A program made the position numbers and the translations under genes. The notes under the pieces were generated by a model. It was given only the letters and a program-made list of their open reading frames with translations. It did no database searches and had not been told where the DNA came from. 64,000 bases of DNA from Streptomyces sp. NBC_00464 (GTDB taxonomy: Bacteria > Actinomycetota > Actinomycetes > Streptomycetales > Streptomycetaceae): the NCBI RefSeq assembly GCF_036013915.1, contig NZ_CP107899.1:8088001-8152000 (forward strand). The letters are read 5' to 3'. Position 1 is the stretch's first letter. Each line of letters begins with the position of its first letter. This document shows positions 41,466 through 50,055 of this stretch, piece by piece.

Positions 41466-43607
41466 TCAGGACGTGAGGATGACGAGTTGCCGGGTCGCCC
41501 GGGTCATCGCGACGTAGCGGTCGACCGCTCCTTGGATGCCCTCGCCGAATGCTTCCGGGTCGATGAGGACGACCAGGTCGAATTCGAGCCCCTTGGACAG
41601 CTCCGGGGTCAGCGAGCGGACCCGGGGCGTCGCCCGGAACGCGGGATCGCCGATGACGCAGGCGATCCCCTCGGCATGTGCGGCAAGCCACGTGCCGAGG
41701 ACCGTGTCGAGCTCGGCAGCCGATCCGTGGACGACGGGAATACCGCTGCTGCGGATGGACGCAGGCACGTTGGCGTCGGGGAGCGCTGCCCTGATGACCG
41801 GCTCGGCCTGCGTCATCACTTCTTCCGGCGTCCGGTAGTTGATGCTCAGGGATGCCTGGTGGATCCGGTCGAGACCGACCCGCTCCAGCCGCTCCTGCCA
41901 TGACTCCGTGAAGCCGTGCCGGGCCTGGGCGCGGTCCCCGACAATGGTGAAGCTCCGCGACGGGCAGCGGAGCAGCAGCATCTGCCATTCCGCATCGGTC
42001 AGTTCCTGGGCCTCGTCCACGACGATGTGCGCGAACGGCCCGGTGAGCAGGTCCGGCTCCCCGCCGGGCAGCGAGGATCCGTCGACCAGGGTGTCCTTCA
42101 GGTCCTGCCCGTGCAGCATCGTCACCGCGCCTTCGCCATCGGCATCGGCCTCCAGCAGGGCGTCGATGACGTGGGACATGTGCTCGCGCTCGGCGGCGAC
42201 GGAGGCGTTGTGCCGGCGCCTGCGCAGCGACGTCTCCGGGTCACCGAGCCGCTGACGTGCCGCGTCCAGGAGCGGCAGGTCGGACACGGTCCAGGCCTGG
42301 GCGTCCGCGCGCTGCAGTCGTGACACGTCGTCGCGGCTTAGCCAGGGGGCACAGGTGCGCAGGTAGGCGGGTACCGACCACAGGTCTGCGACGAGGTCGG
42401 CCGCTTCGACCAGCGGCCACGCGCGGTCGAAGACCGCGAGCAACTCCCGGTTCTGCAGGAGGGACTTGTGGAGCAGCTCATCCGGAACATCGCCGTCGTG
42501 CCTGTCCACCAGGATCGTGACCAGCTCCTCCAGGACCTGGTCACGCGCCTCGTTGTGCGGGGTGCCGGGCGCGGCTTCGAACGCCACAGCCCAGTCGTCG
42601 GCGCTCAGCCGTATGTCGGACCACTGGGTCGTGACCGTCATCCCCTTGGCGGGGGGCTCTTCGTAGAACCTGACGGCGGGCTCGATCGCCTTCACCAGAT
42701 CCGCGGAGGACTTCAGACGGGCCACGTCCGGGTCCGCCTCGGCCACAGCTGTGGCTCCCTCGGCGACGAGGTTGCGCAGGGTGCAGGTCTGCACGCCCTC
42801 CTCCCCGAGGCTCGGCAGCACGTCGGCCACATAGCCCAGGTAGGGCTCGTGCGGACCGACGAACAACACGCCGCCACGGTGGTGGCCGAGGCGGGGATCG
42901 GAGTAGAGCAGGTACGCGGAACGATGCAGAGCGACGACGGTTTTTCCGGTCCCCGGACCGCCGTCGACGACGAGTGCGCCACGGGATCCCGCCCGGATGA
43001 TGGCGTCCTGGTCTGCCTGGATGGTGCCGAGTACATCGCGCATTCGTGCCGACCGGTTGCCGCCCAGGGTGGCGATGAAGGCGGACTGGTCGTCGAGCGC
43101 CGCGTGCCCGACCACTCCGCCCGGGGTGAACACCTCGTCCCAGTAGTCACTGATGCGGCCACGGGTCCAGCGATACCTGCGGCGGCTGTCCAGCCCCATC
43201 GGGTTGGCATGGGTGGCTCCGAAGAACGGCTCGGCCGCGGGGGAGCGCCAGTCGAGCAGCAGCCAGCGGCCCGTGCTGTCCGTGAGCCCGAGCCGTCCGA
43301 CGTAGACGGGCTCGGGGTCGTCCGTGCCGACCATGTGCCCGAGACACAGGTCGAGGCCGAACCTGCGCAGCGTACGCAGCCGGCCGGTCAGCCGGTGGAT
43401 CTCGATGTCCCGGTCCATCGCCTGACGGCCCATGCCGCCGGGCGACCTGCGCGCGGCGTCGAGGCGCGCGGACAGTTCGGCGATCGACTGCTCAAGGCAC
43501 TCGGCGATGGCCGCGAAGTGCTTCTCGTCGCCGGCGGTCAGCTTCGGGTCGGCCTTGGGGGAGAGGCGGTCGGGAAGGTCGAACGCGCTGGTGGTCAGTG
43601 GGTTCAT
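41466..43607 (-). CDS. helR: HelR: HelD-like RNA polymerase-recycling motor ATPase (rifamycin tolerance)
   Basis: 713-residue superfamily 1 helicase-like ATPase. The N-terminal helical pair (about 25-90) corresponds to the arm that enters the RNA polymerase secondary channel. Walker A is GGPGTGKT (216-223). VDEAQELTDAEWQ is the Walker B/motif II, then GDRAQARHG (III), LSINYRTPEEV (IV) and the C-terminal VAMTRATRQL (VI). HelR-type proteins free RNA polymerase from DNA and from bound rifamycin, giving tolerance; this is known for close Streptomyces homologues. A rifamycin-associated element lies about 200 bp upstream, which supports the HelR rather than the general HelD assignment. Confidence 0.88.
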   Translation of the reverse strand: MNPLTTSAFDLPDRLSPKADPKLTAGDEKHFAAIAECLEQSIAELSARLDAARRSPGGMGRQAMDRDIEIHRLTGRLRTLRRFGLDLCLGHMVGTDDPEPVYVGRLGLTDSTGRWLLLDWRSPAAEPFFGATHANPMGLDSRRRYRWTRGRISDYWDEVFTPGGVVGHAALDDQSAFIATLGGNRSARMRDVLGTIQADQDAIIRAGSRGALVVDGGPGTGKTVVALHRSAYLLYSDPRLGHHRGGVLFVGPHEPYLGYVADVLPSLGEEGVQTCTLRNLVAEGATAVAEADPDVARLKSSADLVKAIEPAVRFYEEPPAKGMTVTTQWSDIRLSADDWAVAFEAAPGTPHNEARDQVLEELVTILVDRHDGDVPDELLHKSLLQNRELLAVFDRAWPLVEAADLVADLWSVPAYLRTCAPWLSRDDVSRLQRADAQAWTVSDLPLLDAARQRLGDPETSLRRRRHNASVAAEREHMSHVIDALLEADADGEGAVTMLHGQDLKDTLVDGSSLPGGEPDLLTGPFAHIVVDEAQELTDAEWQMLLLRCPSRSFTIVGDRAQARHGFTESWQERLERVGLDRIHQASLSINYRTPEEVMTQAEPVIRAALPDANVPASIRSSGIPVVHGSAAELDTVLGTWLAAHAEGIACVIGDPAFRATPRVRSLTPELSKGLEFDLVVLIDPEAFGEGIQGAVDRYVAMTRATRQLVILTS

Positions 43608-43998
43608 GTCAGCAGTTCCGATCCGAGGTCGAGCCCGGGAATTCCGTCGGTGCGCACTTCCGCGCGTCGGTGTGCGGTGCCCTCCACCGCAAGGCGGGCC
43701 CCACCGGGCCGCCGTCGCCGGGCAGCCCGCGAACCGGCAAAAACATATGCACTCCGTGGATCTCCCATTCCGCGACTTCTGGCATCGACGAGTGATTGTG
43801 CGGTATGGCGGGGGCCTTGCGGCAAGCCCCCCACTGCGCTATAAATTGAGAGTGGCGAGAGGTGGGTACTCCCTGTCGCTCTCTTTCGGCGGTAGTGACT
43901 GCGCCCCGGCCGAACAGGCGGGTGGGTGAGAAGAACCGCCTCACTCAAGGCTTCGACGTCCGGCTGTCGGGCCCCCGGCCCGGGTGGACGATGAGGGC
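43608..43998. other. Divergent gap between helR and the second DinB gene
   Basis: 391 nt, non-coding. It holds the rifamycin-associated element at 43810-43832 and, next to it, a locally AT-rich segment (TATAAAT at about 43841) that may serve as a promoter for the rightward gene. Confidence 0.55.
43810..43832 (-). promoter_or_regulatory. Rifamycin-associated element (RAE) upstream of helR
   Basis: A 23-bp palindrome with one mismatched pair, centred on TTGC-G-GCAA and flanked by G5 and C5 runs. It matches the known actinomycete RAE (GGGGCTTGC/GCAAGCCCC type), which is needed for rifamycin-induced expression. On the minus strand a CACAAT box follows 19 nt after its TTGCCG. Confidence 0.85.
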
Positions 43999-44550
43999 AT
44001 GACCACATCAAGTAGACGAGCCGAGGTATTCGTCGGCACCGAGCCCGACCGTCGGTTCAACGGGTCCACGACCGGCGACGAACGGTCCATGCTGGTCGAT
44101 TTCCTCGGGGATCAGCGCGCGACGCTGGAGATGAAGTGTGCCGGTCTGGAGGGGGAGTTGTCCCTGCGGTCCGTGGAGCCGTCCACGCTGTCGCTGCTCG
44201 GCCTGGTCCGGCACCTGGCGGAGGTGGAGCGACGCTGGTTCCGCCGGGTACTGGCCGGGCAGGATGTCCCGCCCCTCTTCTGTTCAGAGGACAACGCCGA
44301 CGGTGACTTCGATGCGGTGACTTCCGGTCCTGAGCCGGTCGCGGCATCCTGGGCGGCCTGGCGGGCCGAGGTGGCGTTCGCTGATCGCTTGGTCGGCCAG
44401 GCACCGCACCTCGACATCAACGGCCATGACTCCTGGCGCGGAACGGTGTCGCTGCGCAGCGTGCTGGTCCACATGATCGAGGAGTACGCCCGCCACAACG
44501 GACACGCCGACCTGCTGCGCGAACGGATCGACGGACCCAGGGGGTTGTGA
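43999..44550 (+). CDS. DinB / DUF664 family protein (paralogue 2)
   Basis: 183-residue DinB-superfamily four-helix protein. The metal-site histidines are in LSLLGLVRHLAEVERRWF and VHMIEEYARHNGHADLLRE. The core is clearly paralogous to the protein at 8508-9023, but the N-terminus is about 20 residues longer. The family includes mycothiol-dependent enzymes; the substrate is unknown. ATG at 43999 is chosen; an in-frame GTG lies at 43984. Its 3' half is overlapped on the other strand by a probably truncated gene. Confidence 0.9.
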   Translation: MTTSSRRAEVFVGTEPDRRFNGSTTGDERSMLVDFLGDQRATLEMKCAGLEGELSLRSVEPSTLSLLGLVRHLAEVERRWFRRVLAGQDVPPLFCSEDNADGDFDAVTSGPEPVAASWAAWRAEVAFADRLVGQAPHLDINGHDSWRGTVSLRSVLVHMIEEYARHNGHADLLRERIDGPRGL

Positions 44551-44918
44551 GGCCCCGGGCCGAGCAGTTCGGCTCCCTTGAGCGGCAGCCCACGCAGAGC
44601 CTGGACCTCGGGAAGAGGTTCAGGCCGCCACTGCAGGTCGAAGCCGGGCCAACACACAGCATGGGTGGGGTCGATCATGTTCCACGTGAGGGAGAGATCG
44701 CCGAGCCTGTGGTGGTTGATCTCGACCTGCTCGCCGTCGAAGTCGAACAGAACCGGGCAGTCGCTGAACCACTCGTCATCCCTGAGGTCCCAGACCATCC
44801 AGACTCTCGTGAGCGTCCGGCCGGCCAGGCCACGCAGCCGATTTCCATGTCTTTGCACGATGTCACTACGGCCGTCCAGCCATGCCGGCCGGTAGCCCGC
44901 GATACCGAAATCGAACAT
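44112..44918 (-). pseudogene. 3'-truncated gene reading through antisense to DinB
   Basis: The first ~120 residues look like a real conserved protein (MFDFGIAGYRPAWLDGRSDI, then RVWMVWDLRDDEWFSDCPVL). From about 44555 downward the frame is simply the antisense of the DinB gene (SRSRSACPLWRAYSS and similar), with no domain and odd composition. The natural C-terminus seems to have been lost where the DinB gene ends. I do not know the family's function. Transcription probably continues from the AraC gene, 4 nt upstream. Confidence 0.6.
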
Positions 44919-44922
44919 GACG

Positions 44923-45408
44923 TCATCCTGGCAGAGGCGCCGCAGCGGCCGGGTCCGGCCCGACCGCAGGAATCCCCTGCCCCGCGACCGGTCGCGTCGC
45001 CTGATGCGGCACCTGCGGTGTCATTCCCGCGGTGGTGCCCGTCACACGGCGCCGGTAGACATGGGGCGGTACGCCGACGAGTTCGGTGAAGTGCGTACGG
45101 AAGACGCCCGGTGAGGGGCAGCCGACCGTGCGGCCGGTCTCGGCGACGCCGAGATCACCGTGAAGCAGCAGCGCAGCCGCGCGCTCGATGCGACGGGCCA
45201 TCAGATAGGCGTACGGCGACTTGCCGTAGGCCAGCCGGAACTGGCGGCTGAGATGCCCGGCCGGCACGTTCGCGCTGCGGGCCAGTATTTCGACGTTCAG
45301 CGGCTGTGCGTACTCCCGGTCGATCCGGTCGCGGACGCGCCGCAGCCGTGCGAGGTCGCTCAGGCGCTGCGCCGCGATGCGTGCGCGCGCCCACGCGGGT
45401 TGACACAT
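44923..45408 (-). CDS. AraC-family transcriptional regulator
   Basis: 161 residues, almost only the two-helix-turn-helix DNA-binding domain: DREYAQPLNVEILARSANVPAGHLSRQFR, SPYAYLMARRIERAAALL, and the second motif VAETGRTVGCPSPGVFRTHFTELVGVPP. There is no sensor domain, as in short AraC regulators next to glyoxalase-fold genes. GGAG precedes ATG at 45408. A low-complexity Pro/Ala tail ends the protein. It is the likely regulator of the VOC gene 129 nt upstream. Confidence 0.9.
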   Translation of the reverse strand: MCQPAWARARIAAQRLSDLARLRRVRDRIDREYAQPLNVEILARSANVPAGHLSRQFRLAYGKSPYAYLMARRIERAAALLLHGDLGVAETGRTVGCPSPGVFRTHFTELVGVPPHVYRRRVTGTTAGMTPQVPHQATRPVAGQGIPAVGPDPAAAAPLPG

Positions 45409-45537
45409 GCGAGCTCCGTTTCGTCGACGTCCGTGCCTGCCCGGAATGCGGGCACCGGGCGGGCGGGGGCCGGCCACCGGTCTCCTTGCCGGCGGTCGCG
45501 GCACCGGCCAAGGAGGCCGGACCGGTGACCGGACGGT

Positions 45538-45948
45538 TCAGCGAAGCTCCTGGATGCGGACCAGGTTGCCTGCGGGATCGCGGAAGGCGCAGTCGCGGAT
45601 GCCGTAGGGCTGCTCGGTCGGCTCCTGGACGACCTCGGTGGTGCCCGCCTGCACCTTCTCGAACGTGGAGTCGAGGTCCGGGGTGGCCAGCAGGATCCAT
45701 CCGTAGGTGCCCTTGGCCATCATTTCGGTGATGGTGCGGCGCTCGTCCTCGGTGATGCCGGGGTCGACGGCAGGCGGCGCCAGCAGGATGGACGTGCTGG
45801 GCTGGCCGACGGGCCCGACCGTGATCCAGCGCATCTTGCCCTGTCCGACGTCGCTGCGGACCTCGAAGCCGAGAACGTCGCGGTAGAAGGCCACGGACGC
45901 GTCCGGGTCGTCGTGCGGCAGGAAGGTCGTGTGAATGCTGATGTCCAT
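45538..45948 (-). CDS. VOC (glyoxalase/bleomycin-resistance) family protein
   Basis: 136 residues with paired beta-alpha-beta-beta-beta modules. HTTFLPHDDPDASVAFYRDVLGFEVR supplies the first metal-site His. TDYGWILLA-like strands follow, and the end is YGIRDCAFRDPAGNLVRI with the metal-site Glu nearby. The substrate is unknown. ATG at 45948 is chosen by alignment; one at 45957 is also in frame. It sits upstream of the AraC gene on the same strand, a recurrent pairing in Streptomyces. Confidence 0.9.
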   Translation of the reverse strand: MDISIHTTFLPHDDPDASVAFYRDVLGFEVRSDVGQGKMRWITVGPVGQPSTSILLAPPAVDPGITEDERRTITEMMAKGTYGWILLATPDLDSTFEKVQAGTTEVVQEPTEQPYGIRDCAFRDPAGNLVRIQELR

Positions 45949-46050
45949 GACGATCATGCTAGAGCCGCCCCTGGGACCCGCGCTTCTTGATTCCTGACCG
46001 ATCCCGCCCCGTTCCTCGGTCTTCTTCCCGGACGCGGCGGCCTCCCGCTC

Positions 46051-46587
46051 TCAAACCCGCCCCTGCTGTCCACCGTCCCGTACAGCCTTTTCGAGGAGCG
46101 TGAACGACTTGGGCGGACCACCCGGCTGGGGTTTGCCCTCCTTGTGCCCGACAACCCGATACCCGGCGTCGAGGTAGTACGCCTTCAGACGGGCGTTACC
46201 GGCCAGGCAGTCCAGACGTACCAACGGGCGGCCCACCTCGGCCACGCGGCGTTCCGCCATGCGCAGCAGCTGCAGGCCCGTCCCGGTCGGGACACTGCTG
46301 TGATCCACCATGAGCCGGTGCACGTAGCCGGCCGTCGGCGACTGCGGCCCCCAGGCATCCTCGTCCTCCCACCACACCTCCCAGGCGCCGACCACGCGAC
46401 CGGCAGCCTCCGCGAGCCACACCTCTCCGGTCTCCGAGATCCGGCGGAAGTGGTCCTCGCTCAGCTCGCCGGGCTGCCACTGGCCCGTGATGCCCCGGGC
46501 AAGCATCCAGCGCGCGGCGTCGTCGCGCAGCCGTACGACAGCGGCAAGGTCGACATCAACGGCAGGACGGAAGAGCAGCGTGTTCAT
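46051..46587 (-). CDS. GNAT-family N-acetyltransferase
   Basis: 178 residues of one GNAT domain. It starts FRPAVDVDLAAVVRLRDDAARWM. Motif A is degenerate (VHRLMVDHSSVPTGTGLQLLRMAE, keeping the V-H-R-L strand and the glycine turn). Motif B is NARLKAYYLDAGYRVVG. The acceptor is unknown; the ARGITGQW segment near the start is typical of a Streptomyces subfamily. Confidence 0.9.
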   Translation of the reverse strand: MNTLLFRPAVDVDLAAVVRLRDDAARWMLARGITGQWQPGELSEDHFRRISETGEVWLAEAAGRVVGAWEVWWEDEDAWGPQSPTAGYVHRLMVDHSSVPTGTGLQLLRMAERRVAEVGRPLVRLDCLAGNARLKAYYLDAGYRVVGHKEGKPQPGGPPKSFTLLEKAVRDGGQQGRV

Positions 46588-46657
46588 CTCGCGATCTTCG
46601 CACGGGCGTTCCCCGCACCCGTCGACCCTTCGGGCGCACCGGCGAGCGAACGGTGCG

Positions 46658-47461
46658 TCAGGGGCGACGCCCCCACGCGGAGATCATGGGAGCGGTGGCC
46701 AGGTCGAGACGTCCGGTGGCGACGTTGGCCAGATGGAGGTCGATCTCCTCGTCGGTGGCGAGCCCCTCCGACACCAGAAGGGGCCGGATCTGCCGAACGG
46801 TCGCTGCCTCGAGGACGGAACACGCCGGCGAGGTGATCGGGAAGTACGCGTCGGCCTGTACCTCCTCCAGACCGGCCTCACGCAGCAGCCTGGGCAGGGT
46901 CCGTCCATACGTGAGGTCCGCGCCGCGAGCAGCCATCAACGCGCGGAAGCCGGAGCGCAGCCGGTTGGCGAGCCGCTGTTCGGGGCCGGACTCGTCCGGG
47001 CACAGCAGCGGCTGCAGCCCCGGGTCGGCATCCTCCAGGAGCAGCCGGCCGCCCGGCCGCAGCGCCCGGACCATCCGGCGCAGCGCCTCGGCCCGATCGG
47101 TGACGTGCACCAGGACCAGACGGGCGTGGACGAGGTCGAAACCGCCGGGAGGCGGCGGGTCGGCGGCCACATCGTGGCGTACCACCTCGATCACGCCGTC
47201 GGTGACGCCCTGGGTCCACGACACATCGATGTCCGTGGCGACCACCGCCCCGGCCGGCCCGACCCGCTCCGCCAGCCCCAGGGGTACGGAGAGGGAGCCG
47301 GCACCGACCTCCCAGCACCGCATGCCGGTGGTGATCCCGAGCCGGTCGACATGCCGGAACGTCACCGGATCGAACAGCTCGCTGAGAGCGCCGAAGCGGA
47401 TTCCTGCCTCGGACTGCTGGTTGTCCAGAAGGTATCCGTGTTCCGTGTCGTGTTCGGCCAT
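46658..47461 (-). CDS. Class I SAM-dependent methyltransferase
   Basis: 267 residues. The SAM-binding motif I is CWEVGAGSLSVPLGLA (E-V-G-A-G-S), followed by VVATDIDVSW (motif II acidic residue), HDVAADPPPPGGFDLVHARLVLVHV and ALRPGGRLLLEDAD. The opening YLLDNQQSEAGIRFGALSELFD is typical of Streptomyces small-molecule methyltransferases. The substrate is unknown. ATG at 47461 is used. Confidence 0.92.
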   Translation of the reverse strand: MAEHDTEHGYLLDNQQSEAGIRFGALSELFDPVTFRHVDRLGITTGMRCWEVGAGSLSVPLGLAERVGPAGAVVATDIDVSWTQGVTDGVIEVVRHDVAADPPPPGGFDLVHARLVLVHVTDRAEALRRMVRALRPGGRLLLEDADPGLQPLLCPDESGPEQRLANRLRSGFRALMAARGADLTYGRTLPRLLREAGLEEVQADAYFPITSPACSVLEAATVRQIRPLLVSEGLATDEEIDLHLANVATGRLDLATAPMISAWGRRP

Positions 47462-47678
47462 GGTGCGATCCTGCCAGAAGCCGCAGATGGGAGCGGGGTA
47501 CGGGCCCAAGCCGGGAGGCCGTCCGGAAGGCGCCCTCGGGTCCTGCGGTGTGCGGGCGTCAGACTGCGGCGGCGCTCACCACCTCTCCGTATCCGTGGGC
47601 TACGACGACTTCGTGAGCCGCGCGACGACCTCTGGCACGATCGGTGGCGATCGGACCTCATGCCGGGCAGGAGTCGCC

Positions 47679-48758
47679 ATGGAGAATTACGAGGCACCGG
47701 GTTTCGCGCGTGCAGCGGCCCACACGGCGGTGGGGGAGGAACTGTCCCTGCTGAGCGATCGCGCACTGGGGGAGATGGTCGCCGCCGCGCCGGAACTCGG
47801 TTCGGGAATCGGCGGCAGGCGGGCCGAGACCGAGGTGGCAGGTGTGCGCGTCTTCGTGAAGCGGGTCCCCCTGACCGATGTGGAGTTGTCGTCGGAGCAC
47901 GTCCGCTCGACAGCCAACCTGTTCGAGCTCCCCCTCTACTACCAGTACGGCGTGGGTTCGGCGGGATTCGGCGCCTGGCGTGAGCTGGCGGCTCACCTGA
48001 CCACTACTGACTGGGTCCTGAGCGGCGAGCACACGGGATTCCCGCTGATGTACCACTGGCGGGTCCTGCCGGATCGTGCACCGGACGGCTTCGTCGACGA
48101 GTTCGGAGGCATTGAGGGGGCCGTGGCCCATTGGGAGGGGTCCTCTGCCGTACGCCGTCGGCTGGAAGCCATCGGGAGGTCCTCGTCCAGCCTGGTGCTG
48201 TTCCTGGAACACATTCCCCGGACGCTCGGAGCCTGGCTCCGGGCGGCCCGCGACGGGACCGTGACGGAGCCGGACCTCGACGCTTCCTATGTGTGGGTGG
48301 AGGACGCGCTCCTGCGCGGGACGGAGTTCATGAGCTCACGCGGGCTGGTGCACTTCGATACGCACTTCGCCAATGTGCTCACCGATGGCCGGCAGGTCTA
48401 CTTCGCGGATTTCGGCCTCGCTCTCAGCCGCGGCTTCGACCTCTCGCGGCAGGAGACCGCCTTTCTCACCGACCACCTCCTGTACGACCGCGCCTACGCC
48501 CCCTGCCACCTGCTGCGCCACCACCTGCCCGAAGCAGTGGGTGGTGGGGCGGAGCTCGGGCCCTTCCTCCGGGACTGGATCGCCGGACGCCGCCCGACCG
48601 GTGTACCCCCGGGGATCGGCACGATCATCGAACGCCATGCCCCGCAGGCCGTGGTGCTCGACGAGTTTCACCGTCAACTGGTGAAGGAGAGCAAGCGCAC
48701 CTTGTTCCCTGCAGCCGAGATCCGGCGCACCCTGGCCAGGACCTCGGCGCCGGAGTGA
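47679..48758 (+). CDS. Protein-kinase-fold (phosphotransferase-like) protein
   Basis: 359 residues. An N-terminal lobe contains GVRVFVKRVPLTDVE with a candidate ATP-binding Lys. The catalytic loop is LVHFDTHFANVL (H-x-D-x-H-x-x-N) and the metal segment YFADFGLALS (D-F-G). This is the layout of eukaryotic-like/aminoglycoside kinases, with HFD replacing HRD. The substrate is unknown. AGGAG precedes ATG at 47679. Confidence 0.85.
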   Translation: MENYEAPGFARAAAHTAVGEELSLLSDRALGEMVAAAPELGSGIGGRRAETEVAGVRVFVKRVPLTDVELSSEHVRSTANLFELPLYYQYGVGSAGFGAWRELAAHLTTTDWVLSGEHTGFPLMYHWRVLPDRAPDGFVDEFGGIEGAVAHWEGSSAVRRRLEAIGRSSSSLVLFLEHIPRTLGAWLRAARDGTVTEPDLDASYVWVEDALLRGTEFMSSRGLVHFDTHFANVLTDGRQVYFADFGLALSRGFDLSRQETAFLTDHLLYDRAYAPCHLLRHHLPEAVGGGAELGPFLRDWIAGRRPTGVPPGIGTIIERHAPQAVVLDEFHRQLVKESKRTLFPAAEIRRTLARTSAPE

Positions 48759-48937
48759 GGGCCTGGTCGGAGAGCAGGACCCGGCCTGGCTGGTGGGGCG
48801 CCGGAAGCAGGCCTGACCGGCGTCGAACGAATCGTCCGGGGTGCCCGTCGTGAGTGATCAGCAGACCTTCCGCAGGTTCCGGGCGGGTGTCAGGGCGGCC
48901 CCGGTTCATGTGCCGAGCGGGACCGCCGGCCGATCCG

Positions 48938-49906
48938 TCAGTCCAGCCGGGTCAGATCCGGCCGCAGCCGTTGCCAGACCGGATGGCGCAGACGGCCGGC
49001 CCTGGTCCATTCCGTCGCGGTGACCTCGGCGACCAGCCGCGGCTCCACCCAGTGCGCACCGGTCACGTCGACCGGGTCCGCGAACGGGGATGCCGATCGT
49101 GCGATGACCGCGAAGTACGCCTTGAGTTCGCTCTGTTCACGCTCGGACATTCCCGATCCCACTGATCCCGCGTACCGCAGCCCGGCAGGACCGGCCACGC
49201 CGACGAGCACCGCCCCCGGCACACCCGCATCGGCGCCCCGTCGCTGGGTCCAGCCCCCGATGACCACGTCCAGGGTCTCCACCCGCTTGGTCTTGCGCCA
49301 GTGAGCCGATCGGGTGCCCGGCGTGTAGGGCGAGGAGAGCCTCTTGGCCACCAGACCCTCCAGGCCCTCACGGACCACCGCCTCCCACACCTGTGCCCCG
49401 CGGCCGTGCACATACGAGGGTGCCGACCAGTGTGCTCCGGCAAGGCCCAGCACGGCCAAGACCTCGCGGCGCTCGCCGTACGGGGTGTCGAGCAGCTCAT
49501 GACCGTCGATGTACATGACGTCGAAGATCATCAAATGGGCCGGACAGTCCAGCGCGAGGCGGCCCGCGCGGCGTGCGTTGACCACGCCCATGCGGCTCTG
49601 GAGCAGGCCGAAGTCGGACCGCCCCGAAGCGTCGAGGGCCACGAGTTCACCGTCCAGGACCACACCGCGACCGCGTAGCTCGTCGCCCAGGGCCTGCAGT
49701 TCCGGATAGGTCACGGTGATGTCGTTGCCCGCCCGCGAGGTCAGCCGCACCGAGCCGTCGCCCGTGGTGCTCAGGATGCAGCGGACACCGTCCCACTTGG
49801 TCTCGAACGCCCAGTCCGTGTCGGGCACGGGCAGCGGACCCGGCACGGCCAGCATCGGTGCGATCGGCGGCGGCGACCAGAGAGGGCCGGAAGGATTCGG
49901 GACCAT
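48938..49906 (-). CDS. ATP-dependent DNA ligase
   Basis: 322 residues. The adenylation domain has the nucleotidyl Lys in FETKWDGVRC (KxDG), SRAGNDIT, VLDGELVALD, FDVMYIDG, EGLVAKRL and HWRKTKRV. A C-terminal OB domain begins at about 205 (DVVIGGWTQRRG). No primase or nuclease domain is attached, so it matches the stand-alone LigC-like ligases of actinobacteria linked to repair or end-joining. It converges on the kinase-like gene. Confidence 0.94.
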   Translation of the reverse strand: MVPNPSGPLWSPPPIAPMLAVPGPLPVPDTDWAFETKWDGVRCILSTTGDGSVRLTSRAGNDITVTYPELQALGDELRGRGVVLDGELVALDASGRSDFGLLQSRMGVVNARRAGRLALDCPAHLMIFDVMYIDGHELLDTPYGERREVLAVLGLAGAHWSAPSYVHGRGAQVWEAVVREGLEGLVAKRLSSPYTPGTRSAHWRKTKRVETLDVVIGGWTQRRGADAGVPGAVLVGVAGPAGLRYAGSVGSGMSEREQSELKAYFAVIARSASPFADPVDVTGAHWVEPRLVAEVTATEWTRAGRLRHPVWQRLRPDLTRLD

Positions 49907-50055
49907 GGCCCGATGATCGGACGCCCGGCAGATCTGCGCAGAACTGGGCTGTCGGCTTCGGTACCGACGACAGCACCAGGATCCCGAACCGGGCGGTCTC
50001 CGGGCTCCATGAGGCGGATCCGGTCCCGCCGAGTCCTGAGAGCCTGCACAATTCT

